A program made the translations under genes and the position numbers. From Pseudomonas sp. GD03858 (GTDB lineage: Bacteria; Pseudomonadota; Gammaproteobacteria; Pseudomonadales; Pseudomonadaceae), in the NCBI RefSeq assembly GCF_029840925.1, contig NZ_JAOCDM010000026.1, positions 1 through 53,690 on the forward strand: a stretch of 53,690 bases of DNA, written 5' to 3'. Shown here piece after piece: positions 42,987 to 51,686 of the stretch. Positions within the stretch are counted from its first letter, which is position 1. Each line of letters starts with the position of its first letter. The notes beneath the pieces were generated by a model that did not search any database, was not told where the DNA came from, and was given only the letters and a program-made list of their open reading frames with translations.

Positions 42987-42996
42987 GATGGGGCCT

Positions 42997-44379
42997 TCAG
43001 CGCTTGCCGACCATTCCCGCCACGCGATCCACCGCGATCCGCGTCTTCTCCACCAGCTCATCGAGCTCCGAGCGGCTGGCCACCAGCGCCGGCGCCATGA
43101 TCATCCGCCCCAGCGTCGAGCGAATGATCACCCCCTCCTCGAACCCGAACGTGCGGCACTGCCAGGCCAGGTCGTTCTCGTTGGCGAAACGCTTGCGCAT
43201 GGCCTTGTCCTCGGCGAACTGCAGCGCCGCCACCAGGCCGGTGCCCTGGACCTCGCCGATCAGCGGATGGTCGGCGAACACCTCGCGCAGGATGCGCTGC
43301 AGGTACGGCCCGGTATCGTCTTTGACCTGGCGCACGATACCCTCGTCACGCAGCGCCTTGAGGTTGGCCACGGCCACCGCCGCGGCTACCGGGTGCCCGG
43401 AGTAGGTCAGGCCATGGGCGAACACCCCGCCCCGCTCCACCAGCGCCTCGGCGATGCGCTTGCTCAGCACCAGGCCACCCATGGGCACATAGCCACTGGT
43501 CAGGCCCTTGGCGATGGACAGGGTGTCGGGCTCGAAGCCGAAATGCTGGTGGGCGAACCACTCGCCGGTGCGACCGAAACCGCCGATCACCTCGTCGGCG
43601 CACAGCAGCACGTCGTACTGGCGGCAGATGCGCTGGATCTCGGGCCAGTAGCTTTGCGGCGGGAAGATCATGCCACCCGCGCCCTGGAATGGCTCGGCGA
43701 TGAAGCCGGCAACGTTCTCGGCCCCAAGCTCGAGGATCTTCTCTTCGAGCTGCAAGGCGCAGCGACGGCCGAATTCGGCCGGAGTGAGGTCGCCGCCCTC
43801 GGCGAACCAGTAAGGCTCGTCGATATGCGCCACATCCGGGATCAGCCCGCCCATCTCGTGCATGAACTTCATGCCGCCCAGCGCCGTGGCGGCCAGGGTC
43901 GAGCCGTGGTAGCCGTTCCAGCGGCCGATCATGACCTTCTTCTGCGGCTTGCCGACCACCTGCCAATAGCGGCGCACGGTGCGGATCAGCACTTCGTTGG
44001 CCTCGGACCCGGAGTTGGTGTAGATGGCGTGGCTGTAGTGCCCCGGCAGCAGGCTGAACAGCAGCTCGGACAGCTCGATCACCGCCGGGTGGGTGGTGTG
44101 GAAGAACATGTTGTAGTAGGCCAGCTGGTCCATCTGCGCGGCGGCGGCGGCGGTCAGGTCCTTGCGGCCATAGCCGAGCTGGGTGCACCACAGGCCGGAC
44201 ATGCCGTCCAGGTAGCGACGCCCGTCGTTGTCCCACAGGTACAGGCCCTCGCCACGGGTGATCACCCGTGGCCCCTCGGCGTTGAGCGCTTTCTGGTCGA
44301 GGAAGGCGTGGATGTGGTGGGCCGCGTCGCTGGCCTGGTAGTCGCGGGTGTCGCGCTTGGCGGTGAAAGGTGCGTTCAT
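42997..44379 (-). CDS. Class III aminotransferase, SpuC-like (polyamine/omega-amine:pyruvate)
   Basis: A 460-residue PLP enzyme. It has the N-terminal DQKALNAEGPRVITRGEGLY and YLDGMSGLWCTQLGYGRKDL blocks of the SpuC/omega-transaminase group, the PLP-binding Asp in LLCADEVIGGFGRTGEWF and the Schiff-base Lys in SIAKGLTSGYVPMGG. It should transfer an amino group from a diamine or other omega-amine to pyruvate, giving an aldehyde. It starts 22 bp after the aldehyde dehydrogenase gene on the same strand, so the aldehyde can be oxidised at once, as in the putrescine route. Confidence 0.9.
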   Translation of the reverse strand: MNAPFTAKRDTRDYQASDAAHHIHAFLDQKALNAEGPRVITRGEGLYLWDNDGRRYLDGMSGLWCTQLGYGRKDLTAAAAAQMDQLAYYNMFFHTTHPAVIELSELLFSLLPGHYSHAIYTNSGSEANEVLIRTVRRYWQVVGKPQKKVMIGRWNGYHGSTLAATALGGMKFMHEMGGLIPDVAHIDEPYWFAEGGDLTPAEFGRRCALQLEEKILELGAENVAGFIAEPFQGAGGMIFPPQSYWPEIQRICRQYDVLLCADEVIGGFGRTGEWFAHQHFGFEPDTLSIAKGLTSGYVPMGGLVLSKRIAEALVERGGVFAHGLTYSGHPVAAAVAVANLKALRDEGIVRQVKDDTGPYLQRILREVFADHPLIGEVQGTGLVAALQFAEDKAMRKRFANENDLAWQCRTFGFEEGVIIRSTLGRMIMAPALVASRSELDELVEKTRIAVDRVAGMVGKR

Positions 44380-44401
44380 GGTTGTTCTCCTCGGATGAAG
44401 G

Positions 44402-45892
44402 TCAGCGCAGCTGGATCCAGGTGGTCTTGAGCTGGGTGTACTTGTCGAACGAATGCAGCGACAGGTCGCGGCCAAAGCCGGACTGGCGGCCACCGCCGAA
44501 GGGCACGCTCACATCGAGCGCGTCGACGGTGTTGACCGAGACGGTGCCGGCCTTCAGGCGTCGGGCCACGCGGTGGGCGCGGTTGAGGTCGTCGCTCCAG
44601 ACCGACGCGGCCAGGCCGTAGACGCTGTCGTTGGCCAGCGCGATGGCCTGTTCCTCGTCATCGAAGGCGCTCACCGCCAGCACGGGGCCGAAGATCTCTT
44701 CGCGGGCCAGGGCCATGTCCGGACGCACCTCGCTGAAGATCGTCGGCGTGATGAAGTTCTGCGAGCCGTTCACGCTCAGGCGTTCGCCGCCGCACAGCAG
44801 GCGCGCGCCCTGCGCCCGGCCCTGGGCGATGGCCGCCTCGATGCGCGCGGTCTGGCTGGCATCGACGATGGCGCCGGCGCGGCTGGCCGGATCCAGCGGA
44901 TCGCCCGGCAGCCATTGACGGGCCTTGTCGATCAAGCGCTCGACGAACGCGTCGTGAATCGAGCGTTGCACGTACAGCCGTGAATTGGCCGAACACACCT
45001 CGCCCTGGTTGAAGAAGATGCCGAAGGCCGCTTTCTGCGCCGCCAGGTCCAGGTCGCGGCAGTCGTCGAACACCAGGTTCGGGCTCTTGCCACCGCATTC
45101 CAGCCACACCTGCTTGAGGTTCGACTGCGCCGAGTACTGCATGAAGTACTTGCCCACCTGGGTCGAGCCGGTGAACACCAGGCAGTCCACGTCCGGGTGC
45201 AGCCCCAGGGCGCGGCCAGCGCTTTCACCCAGGCCCGGCACGACATTGAGCACGCCTTCCGGCAGCCCGGCTTCGAGGGCCAGTTCGGCCAGGCGCAGGG
45301 CCGAGAACGGCGACTGCTCGGCGGGCTTGAGCACCACGCTGTTGCCTGCGGCCAGGGCCGGCGCCACTTTCCAGGCGGCCATGTCCAGCGGGAAGTTCCA
45401 CGGCACCACGGCGCCGACCACGCCCAGCGCCTCGCGGGTGATCATGGCCACGGCGCTGCCAGCGGTAGGCGCCACCTGGTCGTAGAGCTTGTCCAGCGCC
45501 TCGCCATACCAGGCGAATACCTGCGCCGCGCCGGGCACATCGATGGTGTAGGCATCCATCACCGGCTTGCCCATGTTCAGCGAATCGAGCAAGGCCAGCT
45601 CTTCGCGGTGGGACAGCATCAGCTCGGCCAGGCGCAGCAGCACGCGCTTGCGCTCGGCCGGCGCCATGCGCGCCCAGGGACCGTGTTCGAACGCCTGCCG
45701 CGCCGCCCGTACCGCCAGGTCGATCTCGCGATCGGCACAGGCGGCCACCTGGGCTAGGCGTTGCCCGGTCGCCGGGTTGATGGCGTCGAAGGTCGCGCCG
45801 TCGAAGGCCGCGACCGGGCGCCCATCGATCAACGCGGTGGTGATGAAGCTTTGCCGTGCAGCGCGCTGCTGCCAATCGCCTTTCGTATGCAC
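44402..45892 (-). CDS. Aldehyde dehydrogenase (PuuC/KauB-like)
   Basis: A 496-residue NAD(P)-dependent aldehyde dehydrogenase. The GTG start at 45892 (HTKGDWQQRAARQ follows) has GAGGAG 6 bp upstream; the ATG at 45913 would include that site in the coding part. The catalytic Glu is in WLECGGKSPN and the nucleophile in FFNQGEVCSANSRL; VPWNFPLDMAAWKVAPAL is the cofactor segment. PuuC/KauB relatives oxidise gamma-aminobutyraldehyde-type and gamma-glutamyl aldehydes. It is the middle gene of LuxR, aldehyde dehydrogenase, aminotransferase, all on the minus strand. Confidence 0.92.
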   Translation of the reverse strand: MHTKGDWQQRAARQSFITTALIDGRPVAAFDGATFDAINPATGQRLAQVAACADREIDLAVRAARQAFEHGPWARMAPAERKRVLLRLAELMLSHREELALLDSLNMGKPVMDAYTIDVPGAAQVFAWYGEALDKLYDQVAPTAGSAVAMITREALGVVGAVVPWNFPLDMAAWKVAPALAAGNSVVLKPAEQSPFSALRLAELALEAGLPEGVLNVVPGLGESAGRALGLHPDVDCLVFTGSTQVGKYFMQYSAQSNLKQVWLECGGKSPNLVFDDCRDLDLAAQKAAFGIFFNQGEVCSANSRLYVQRSIHDAFVERLIDKARQWLPGDPLDPASRAGAIVDASQTARIEAAIAQGRAQGARLLCGGERLSVNGSQNFITPTIFSEVRPDMALAREEIFGPVLAVSAFDDEEQAIALANDSVYGLAASVWSDDLNRAHRVARRLKAGTVSVNTVDALDVSVPFGGGRQSGFGRDLSLHSFDKYTQLKTTWIQLR

Positions 45893-45960
45893 GCAGGTCT
45901 CCTCGCCGGCCACACGCAGGGCCGGTCATTGTCGTTGTCGGAATGAGGTGAAGCGGTGGC

Positions 45961-46809
45961 TCAGCGCCTTCGCAGGTAGCTTTCCAGCGGGTCCTTGCCC
46001 AGCCCTTCCTGGGCCTGGGCCAGCGAGGCGATGAACAGCGAGAACAATTCGGCCTGGGTGGCGATGTCCAACTTGGCGTAGAGGTTCTTGCGGTGGGTCT
46101 TGACGGTGTCTTCGCTGATCCCCAGGCGCTCGGCCAGCGAGCGCGTGGAGTGGCCACGCAGCAGGTACTGGGCGATGTGGCATTCGCGCTCGGTGAGCAG
46201 CGAGGCGCCGAAGTTGTTCAGCGCCGCATTGATCTGCCGCCCCAGCACGCTCTCGAAGCGCCCGCCCAGCGCCCCGCCGCCCAGGTGTCCCCAGTGCCGA
46301 CGCACCACCGCCACCACCCAGGCGGCGATGCACTTGAGCTCTGCCACCTGGCGGCTGCCCAGGCGCCGGGTGCTGCCCAGGGCCACGGCAATGGCCACCT
46401 GGTCGTCCAGCGGCACCAGGTAGTTGAGCTCATCTTCCAGGTGGGCGTGCTGGTAGAACGCGGTGTAGTACTCGCTGCGCTTGAAATGGTCGGGAGCGAC
46501 GTCGCTCAGGCGATAGCAGCCTGCCGCCACGCCATCCATGCAGGCGCGGTAGAACGGGCACAGCAGGTAGTAGCCTTCGAGGTACTTCTGCACATTGCCC
46601 TCGGGCAACCACGGCCCCTCGTCGTCCTTGGCGAACAGGGCCGACGGCAGGCCCGTGCGCGGGTAGAGAAATACCGTGATGGCCTGGCATGGCGCCAGGC
46701 TGTTGAGCGCGGCGAACAGCTGGTCGACGAAGCCGGGCGTGCCAATGGCATCGACCACGCAGGCTATCCGCGCGTACCAGTCGGGTGAGTTCAGCCGGGC
46801 TCTGTTCAT
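45961..46809 (-). CDS. LuxR-family regulator (type 2 of a related pair)
   Basis: A 282-residue protein with LuxR helix-turn-helix (LLTERECHIAQYLLRGHSTR, SEDTVKTHRKNLYAKLDI) and an N-terminal domain related to the 42149-42931 protein (YYLLCPFYRAC, LSDVAPDHFKRSEYY, HLEDE). It lies 68 bp upstream of the aldehyde dehydrogenase gene on the same strand and probably controls that operon. The ligand is unknown; an amine or its aldehyde would be a reasonable guess. Confidence 0.88.
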   Translation of the reverse strand: MNRARLNSPDWYARIACVVDAIGTPGFVDQLFAALNSLAPCQAITVFLYPRTGLPSALFAKDDEGPWLPEGNVQKYLEGYYLLCPFYRACMDGVAAGCYRLSDVAPDHFKRSEYYTAFYQHAHLEDELNYLVPLDDQVAIAVALGSTRRLGSRQVAELKCIAAWVVAVVRRHWGHLGGGALGGRFESVLGRQINAALNNFGASLLTERECHIAQYLLRGHSTRSLAERLGISEDTVKTHRKNLYAKLDIATQAELFSLFIASLAQAQEGLGKDPLESYLRRR

Positions 46810-46872
46810 TGTTGTCGTCCGCGCCAGGGAAAGTACGGGGCGGATTGTTTCACGGGGGCGGCGCGTCGGCCA

Positions 46873-48573
46873 TCACCCTTCGGGGTGAGCACCGACGCCT
46901 GGCTCGGCCCGCAGCTCCTCGATGCTGATCTCGCGCATCCTGAATTTTTGCACCTTGCCGGTGACCGTCATCGGGAACGCGTCGACGAACCGCCAATGGC
47001 GCGGCACCTTGAAATGCGCGATGCGTGCCCGCGCCCATTCGCGCAGCTCCTCCTCGCCCAGCACATGCCCGGGGTGCAGGCGGATCCAGGCGACGATTTC
47101 TTCACCGTACTTGCTGCACGGGATGCCGATCACCTGCACGTCCGCCACCGCCGGGTGGGTGAAGAAGAACTCCTCCAGCTCCCGCGGGTAGATGTTCTCG
47201 CCGCCACGGATGATCATGTCCTTGCTGCGGCCGACGATGCGCACATAGCCTTCGCCGTCCATCACCGCCAGGTCGCCGGTGTGCATCCAACCCTCGCTGT
47301 CGATGCTTTCGGCGGTGGCGTCGGGGTTGTCCCAGTAGCCGAGCATCACACTGTAGCCGAGGGTACACAGCTCGCCGATCTCACCGCGAGGCAGCGTGCG
47401 TCCTGCATGGTCGATCACCTTGTTTTCCAGCCACGGCTGGGTACGACCAACGCTGGTCACCCGACGCTCCAGGTCGTCGGCGGCGCCGGTCTGCAGCGAC
47501 ACCGGGCTGGTCTCGGTCATGCCGTAGGCAATCTGCACCTCGGCCATGTGCAGCTCGTCGATCACCCTACGCATCACCTCGATCGGGCAGGTGGCGCCGG
47601 CCATGATGCCGGTGCGCAAGCTGGACAGGTCGAATTCGCGGCGGCGTGGGTGATCCAGCTCGGCGATGAACATGGTCGGCACGCCGTACAGCGCGGTGGC
47701 GCGCTCCTCGGCCACGGCCTGCAGGGTGAGCAGCGGATCGAAGGCGTCGTTGGGGTAGATCAGGGTACTGCCGTGGGTCATGCAGCCGAGGTTGGCCATG
47801 ACCATGCCGAAACAGTGGTACAACGGCACCGGTACCACCAGCCGGTCGTGCTCGGTCAACCCAAGGCTTTCACCGACCATGTAGCCGTTGTTGAGGATGT
47901 TGTGGTGGCTGAGGGTCGCGCCCTTGGGGAAGCCGGTGGTGCCGGAGGTGTACTGGATGTTGATCGGCTCGTGCCGCTGCAGGCTGGCCTGGCGCGCGGC
48001 CAGTTGCCCGGTGTCGGTTTCGCCGGCGCGGGTCTGCAACGCCGACCAGCCCAGGAAGCCTTTGGCTGGCGTGGCGGCCAGGCTGATGACCCCGCGCAGC
48101 TCGGGCAGGCGCGCGCTTTGCAGCTCGCCGGGCCGGCAGGCGCCAAGCTCGGGCGCCAGGTCCAGCAGCATGGCGTGGTAGTCGGAGGTCTTGAAGGCAT
48201 CGGCGCAGATCACCCACTGGCAGGCCGATTGGCCCAGGGCGTACTCCAGTTCGCTGCTGCGATATGCCGGGTTGATGTTGACCAGGATCGCGCCGATCTT
48301 GGCGCTGGCGAACTGGGTGATGCACCACTCGGCGCAGTTGGGTGCCCAGATGCCCAGGCGATCGCCAGTCTGCAGGCCCAGGGCCATCAGGGCGCAGGCG
48401 TGCTGGTCGACAGCGTCTGCCAGCTGCCGCCAGGTGTAGCGCAGGTGCTGGTGGCGGACCACCAGGGCCTCGCGGTCGGGGAAGCGGGCGACGGTGGCGT
48501 CGAAGGCGTCGCCGATGCAGTGGGTGAGCAAGGGCTTGTCGGCCTTGCCCTGGCTGTAGCTGGACTGGCTCAT
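46873..48573 (-). CDS. AMP-binding acyl-CoA synthetase
   Basis: A 566-residue ligase of the fatty-acid/medium-chain acyl-CoA synthetase group. The ATP-binding motif is [19 protein letters not shown]; the second motif is YGMTETSP and the hinge region [25 protein letters not shown], with the C-terminal Lys in [12 protein letters not shown]. Start ATG 48573 ([20 protein letters not shown]). It activates a carboxylic acid to acyl-CoA. It follows the qhp genes after a REP element, and amine oxidation followed by aldehyde oxidation would yield such acids, so a role in channeling amine-derived acids to beta-oxidation is likely. Confidence 0.92.
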   Translation of the reverse strand: MSQSSYSQGKADKPLLTHCIGDAFDATVARFPDREALVVRHQHLRYTWRQLADAVDQHACALMALGLQTGDRLGIWAPNCAEWCITQFASAKIGAILVNINPAYRSSELEYALGQSACQWVICADAFKTSDYHAMLLDLAPELGACRPGELQSARLPELRGVISLAATPAKGFLGWSALQTRAGETDTGQLAARQASLQRHEPINIQYTSGTTGFPKGATLSHHNILNNGYMVGESLGLTEHDRLVVPVPLYHCFGMVMANLGCMTHGSTLIYPNDAFDPLLTLQAVAEERATALYGVPTMFIAELDHPRRREFDLSSLRTGIMAGATCPIEVMRRVIDELHMAEVQIAYGMTETSPVSLQTGAADDLERRVTSVGRTQPWLENKVIDHAGRTLPRGEIGELCTLGYSVMLGYWDNPDATAESIDSEGWMHTGDLAVMDGEGYVRIVGRSKDMIIRGGENIYPRELEEFFFTHPAVADVQVIGIPCSKYGEEIVAWIRLHPGHVLGEEELREWARARIAHFKVPRHWRFVDAFPMTVTGKVQKFRMREISIEELRAEPGVGAHPEG

Positions 48574-48599
48574 TGGGGTTCTCTTGTTGTTGCGATCCC

Positions 48600-48730
48600 T
48601 GTAGGAGCGGCCTTGTGTCGCGAAAGGGCTGCGCAGCAGCCCCTGGATTTCAGCGTTGATGCAAATATTGTTGGGGCCGCTTTGCGGCCCTTTCCGACCG
48701 GTCCGACGCCTCGGCAAGGCCGCTCCTACA
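48600..48730. repeat. REP-type inverted repeat element, copy C
   Basis: Outer arms TGTAGGAGCGGCCTTG (48600-48615) and CAAGGCCGCTCCTACA (48715-48730) are exact inverses; the inside has GAAAGGGCTGC facing GCGGCCCTTTC. It lies between the acyl-CoA synthetase start and the qhpB stop and may end the qhp transcript. Confidence 0.88.
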
Positions 48731-48753
48731 GGGAGATGTGTAATCCCGGGCCG

Positions 48754-49875
48754 CTAGCGGATGAACACCTGCGGCGTGGTGGTCGACATGTCGCCACCGG
48801 GCAGCTTGATATTCCCCACCTTCTCCAGCGTATTCGGGTCGAACACCGCCAGATCGTTGAAGGTGCCGCCCAGGTAGAGCTTGTCGCCGGCCTTGTCGAA
48901 GGTCACGCAGTAGTAGGTATGGTCGAGGTTGGCGGCCTTGACCAGCTTCTTCTGCTGGATGTCGTAGCGCGCCAGGCGGTTGAGCACGCCGTACATCTGG
49001 TTCGGGTCCTTGGGCGAGCGCAGGCCGGTGAAGTACAGCTCGGTCAGCTCGGCGAACTCCTGGGTGTGGGCCTTGCCGGTCTTCAGGTCGATGCTCAGGT
49101 AGCCGTACAGCGGCTCGGCGCTGGCTGGGTCCTGCTTGGCATCCTTGAACTTCGCAATGGTGTAGAGCATCGAGAACTCATGCAACGAACTCTGGTGCGG
49201 CCAGAAGTACAGCACGTCGGGGGCGCTGTAGCCTGGGCGGTTCCAGCTGCGCAGCGCCAGCGCGACGCTGTACTTGCCGGTGTTCACGTCCATTTTGTAG
49301 ATGTCCGGCCCGGCCACGTACAGGTTGCCGTCGTCGCCGGCGCGCATCAGGTACACCTGGCGCGGCATCGGGAAGCTGCGCACGGGCTTGGCGTTAAGGC
49401 CATCGGCGGTACTGAAGACTTCCAGGCGCGGCGGCTTGACCACGTAGTGATCGTTCAGGCGCTGGGTCGGGTTGACCGTGGCGTACACCTCTTTGCCGTC
49501 GGGGCTGATGGCGAACGAGTACATCGCCTTGCCGACCTCGCCCGGCACGCTGGAGAGGCTGGCGTGGAAGGTGGTCCTGCAGCTGTCCAGGTCGATGCCG
49601 TAGATGTCCGCGTAGTGGTTGTTCAGCACATAGGCGGTGCGATTGTCCGGCGCCATCATGGCCGTGCCCGGGCCGAATGCATCGGGCAGGCGACAGGTCT
49701 TGTACAGCGTGTCGCTGGCCACCTCGACCACGTGCAGGTTGTTCGGGTAGTTGGTGGCGATCAGGTATTCATGGCCGGCCTTCAAGGCCGGGCCTGCATC
49801 ATCGGCCTGGGCCGCCCAGGCGCAGGCCGTGGCGGCGACGGTGAGCGCGAGCTGCGCGCAGAATCCAGCTTTCAT
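48754..49875 (-). CDS. qhpB: Quinohemoprotein amine dehydrogenase beta subunit
   Basis: A 373-residue periplasmic beta-propeller subunit with signal peptide (MKAGFCAQLALTVAATACAW, cut near AQA). Typical segments include YLIATNYPNNLHVVEVASDT and YVLNNHYADIYGIDLDSCR. It packs with the alpha and gamma subunits and shapes the substrate pocket. It is also called peaD in P. putida. It starts 19 bp after qhpC and is the last gene of the qhp set in the window. Confidence 0.95.
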   Translation of the reverse strand: MKAGFCAQLALTVAATACAWAAQADDAGPALKAGHEYLIATNYPNNLHVVEVASDTLYKTCRLPDAFGPGTAMMAPDNRTAYVLNNHYADIYGIDLDSCRTTFHASLSSVPGEVGKAMYSFAISPDGKEVYATVNPTQRLNDHYVVKPPRLEVFSTADGLNAKPVRSFPMPRQVYLMRAGDDGNLYVAGPDIYKMDVNTGKYSVALALRSWNRPGYSAPDVLYFWPHQSSLHEFSMLYTIAKFKDAKQDPASAEPLYGYLSIDLKTGKAHTQEFAELTELYFTGLRSPKDPNQMYGVLNRLARYDIQQKKLVKAANLDHTYYCVTFDKAGDKLYLGGTFNDLAVFDPNTLEKVGNIKLPGGDMSTTTPQVFIR

Positions 49876-49894
49876 GCGGTTTCCCCTTGTCGTT

Positions 49895-50218
49895 CTATTT
49901 GTCTTTCGGGAATACGGTGCCGAGGTTGCGCCAGTCTTCGGCGGAGTTGCTCGCCTGGGCGTTCCAGTCCTGGTAGGTGCTCATCATGTCCGGCACCTGG
50001 GCCGGCCACCAGCAAGGGTCGGAGCAGCCGTACAGGTCGGCTTCCATCGGCTGGCATAGCGAGCTGACACCGCCGAAGGCGTCCACTTCCCAGCCCGGGT
50101 CGGTGGTGGCGGTGCAGCCAGCCACGGCGCTCATGGCCAGCACTTCGTCGACGCGGTCTTCGGCGGCGGCCTGTTCGAGGATGCGCGCCTTGTTGTTCAG
50201 CGGTTTGAGGTGCTTCAT
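49895..50218 (-). CDS. qhpC: Quinohemoprotein amine dehydrogenase gamma subunit (CTQ)
   Basis: A 107-residue peptide that carries cysteine tryptophylquinone. Numbering from Met1, the residues known in P. putida QHNDH to be cross-linked are all present: Cys35-Glu44, Cys55-Asp61, Cys65-Trp71 (CTQ) and Cys69-Asp77, in segments [19 protein letters not shown] and [14 protein letters not shown]. The first 28 residues are a leader with no Sec features, removed after modification by a subtilisin-like protease (QhpE in other strains), which is not in this window. It begins 1 bp after the qhpD stop. Confidence 0.97.
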   Translation of the reverse strand: MKHLKPLNNKARILEQAAAEDRVDEVLAMSAVAGCTATTDPGWEVDAFGGVSSLCQPMEADLYGCSDPCWWPAQVPDMMSTYQDWNAQASNSAEDWRNLGTVFPKDK

Positions 50219-50219
50219 G

Positions 50220-51650
50220 TCAGTGCGCCTTCCTGGGAGTGATGTAGCGATCGATGAAGGCCGGGTTGACGGCCATGATGCGGCTGTAGACCTCGATGCC
50301 GAAGTCGACCCAGTCGCGCATCAGCTCGCAGTAGTGGTAGGTCGGGTGCTGCGGATCGCCATAGCGGGCGTAGCTCTCGTGGTAGCAGCCGCCGGAACAC
50401 AGGTTGCGGATGCGGCAGCTGTCGCAGCCGGTGCCGCTGCGGTCCAGGCGCTGCGAGAGAAAATCATTGAGCTGCGCCTGCTTCACGCCCTGGTGCACGT
50501 TGCCGAAGGTCGGCAGGCTGGAGCCGGTGAAGCGGTGGCACAGGTTCAGCTCGCCCTCATGGTCCACCGCCAGCATCTTCAGCCCGGCACCGCATGGCAG
50601 GGCCTTCTTGTGGCCTTCGTGGATATCGGTGATCAGCTGGTGCAGGTTAGAGAAGCCGATGTTGCGGTGCTCCAGTGCCGCCTCCAGGTAGCGTCGGCCC
50701 AGGGCCTTCATGTTGGCGAACACCTGCACCAGCTCGTCGCCTGTGAGGTTGTAGTCGGCCATGTCGCCGGAGGTCACCGGGGCGAAGCCGACCTCGGCGA
50801 AGCCCAGTTCGTTGAACAGATGGTTCCAGATGGTCTCGATGTCGGTGATGCCGCGGGTCAGGGTGACCCGCGCGCCCACCGGCCGGCTGCGGTAGCGCGA
50901 CAGCAGCATGTCGGCCTTGCGTCGCACCACGTCGTAGGTGCCCTGCCCGCCCACGGTGATGCGGTTGCGGTCGTGCACGGTCTTGGGCCCGTCGATGCTG
51001 ACGGACAAGCCGAAACGGTGGGCGTCGAGCCAGTCGATGATCTCCTCGGTCAGCAAAGTGGCGTTGGTGGTCATGATGAACTCGACCTGCTTGCCCGCCT
51101 CGGCGAAACGTCGCTCGCAGTAAGCCACCATGTGCTCGATCAGCGCCCGGTTGGACAGCGGCTCGCCACCGAAGAACACCACGCTGTAACGCTGCTCGTC
51201 GGGCGACTCCTTGAGCAGCATCTCCACCGAGGCCTCGGCGGTGGCCGTGTTCATCTTGCGACCTGCCGACGGCTTGTCGAGGTCTTCCTTGTAGCAGTAG
51301 GTGCAGCTCAGGTTGCAGCCGGTGTTGACGTTGAGCACCACGGTGTTCAGCGCCGTGCGCTCGACCTGCTTCAGCGCGATCTCCGGGGTCAGCGGCGAGC
51401 CGTCGCTGACCACTTCCAGGGCGATCAGCTCGCGCAAGGTTTCCTCGATGTCCTGCCCGGAAAAGCGCTGGCCCAGGCGCTGTGTCAGCTCTTCGGCCGA
51501 ACAGCCCTGCTGGCGCAGCGCGTCGATGATGCCGCCGGTCACCGCGTCGGCGGCGAACAGCGAACTGCTGGGGATATGGAACAGCATGCGGTCGGCATCC
51601 ACCTGCACTTCGTGCAGGTTGCGTTCGACCAGGTTCAGTAGTGCGCCCAT
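50220..51650 (-). CDS. qhpD: Radical SAM/SPASM maturase forming gamma-subunit thioether links
   Basis: A 476-residue radical SAM protein with the CxxxCxxC cluster at Cys112, Cys116 and Cys119 ([13 protein letters not shown]) and a C-terminal cysteine-rich SPASM region ([18 protein letters not shown]). The N-terminal part resembles the peptide-recognition region of PqqD-like domains. QhpD installs the three Cys-to-Asp/Glu thioether bridges in QhpC before export. It begins about 36 bp after the qhpA stop and is directly followed by its substrate gene. Confidence 0.96.
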   Translation of the reverse strand: MGALLNLVERNLHEVQVDADRMLFHIPSSSLFAADAVTGGIIDALRQQGCSAEELTQRLGQRFSGQDIEETLRELIALEVVSDGSPLTPEIALKQVERTALNTVVLNVNTGCNLSCTYCYKEDLDKPSAGRKMNTATAEASVEMLLKESPDEQRYSVVFFGGEPLSNRALIEHMVAYCERRFAEAGKQVEFIMTTNATLLTEEIIDWLDAHRFGLSVSIDGPKTVHDRNRITVGGQGTYDVVRRKADMLLSRYRSRPVGARVTLTRGITDIETIWNHLFNELGFAEVGFAPVTSGDMADYNLTGDELVQVFANMKALGRRYLEAALEHRNIGFSNLHQLITDIHEGHKKALPCGAGLKMLAVDHEGELNLCHRFTGSSLPTFGNVHQGVKQAQLNDFLSQRLDRSGTGCDSCRIRNLCSGGCYHESYARYGDPQHPTYHYCELMRDWVDFGIEVYSRIMAVNPAFIDRYITPRKAH

Positions 51651-51686
51651 GGCGACCTCCCGGGATTCGATGCGTCAGGTTGATGC

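Noticed and set aside
46885..50067. A 1060-residue plus-strand reading frame
   Set aside because: It runs antisense across acyl-CoA synthetase and qhpB, both well supported, and across the REP element between them. No domain or ribosome site supports it.
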